From Telmatospirillum sp. (GTDB taxonomy: Bacteria; Pseudomonadota; Alphaproteobacteria; Rhodospirillales; Magnetospirillaceae), in contig WASQ01000058.1 in assembly GCA_009712185.1 (NCBI GenBank), positions 1 to 45,872 on the forward strand: a stretch of DNA of 45,872 bases. The letters are read 5' to 3'. The notes below the pieces were generated by a model, which had not been told where the DNA came from, did no database searches, and saw only the letters and a list, made by a program, of their open reading frames with translations. This document shows positions 45,819 to 45,872 of this stretch, one piece after another. Both the position numbers and the translations under genes were made by a program. Numbering within the stretch: position 1 is the first letter of the stretch; each line of letters starts with the position of its first letter.

Positions 45819-45872
<54 letters not shown>

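Overview
The window is a high-GC (clearly above 60 %) bacterial chromosome segment. Short overlapping genes, ATGA stop/start overlaps, an Rrf2-controlled SUF operon with sufU and sufT-like genes, and a CydP-CydA-CydB-CydX oxidase together suggest an alphaproteobacterium, probably of the Rhodospirillales type. The genus cannot be read from the sequence alone. The last 52 bases are an uninterrupted G run at the window edge and look like a sequencing or assembly artefact.

Layout: (1) 1-2999, lower glycolysis: the tail of phosphoglycerate kinase, then pyruvate kinase and enolase. (2) 2960-3988, a 1 kb gap rich in stem-loops, with a possible short minus-strand transcript. (3) 3785-7096, cytochrome bd quinol oxidase genes cydP, cydA, cydB and cydX. 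(4) 7135-8007, a secreted protein of unknown function. (5) 8185-19013, an uptake and hydrolysis island: a DUF1445 protein (putative hydro-lyase/D-glutamate cyclase-like), a complete Liv-type ABC importer, a LysR regulator and a divergent giant 5-oxoprolinase/hydantoinase A-B fusion. The liv and oxoprolinase promoters share two sequence motifs, which suggests one LysR regulon for uptake and opening of 5-oxoproline-like compounds. (6) 19160-30164, a self-contained short-chain acyl-CoA module: crotonase, CoA-transferase, MaoC hydratase, acyl-CoA dehydrogenase, GntP permease, EtfB, EtfA, FixC, FixX and, as last gene, a PAS-AAA+-Fis sigma-54 activator. A textbook -24/-12 promoter and a cluster of TGTCG inverted repeats lie upstream of the first gene, so the operon probably encodes its own sigma-54 activator. 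Part of the gene set matches E. coli ydiF/O/Q/R/S/T. (7) 30176-33150, a chemoreceptor and an AEC-family carrier. (8) 33184-38900 (minus strand), the PrkA-YeaH-SpoVR stress trio followed by a small secreted protein. (9) 39642-45763, the SUF iron-sulphur assembly operon (Rrf2 regulator, sufB, C, D, S, U, T) with a visible promoter and operator.

Functionally the segment combines microaerobic respiration (cyd), quinone-linked oxidation of short-chain acyl-CoA or hydroxy acids (ETF-FixCX), an inferred pyroglutamate/glutamate scavenging unit, and Fe-S cluster supply. The most interesting parts are the self-regulated sigma-54 acyl-CoA/ETF operon with its palindromic upstream activating sequence, and the LysR/Liv/oxoprolinase/DUF1445 island. 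A dispersed repeat occurs in two rearranged copies, at the damaged 3' end of the oxoprolinase gene and inside the spoVR-yeaH gap.
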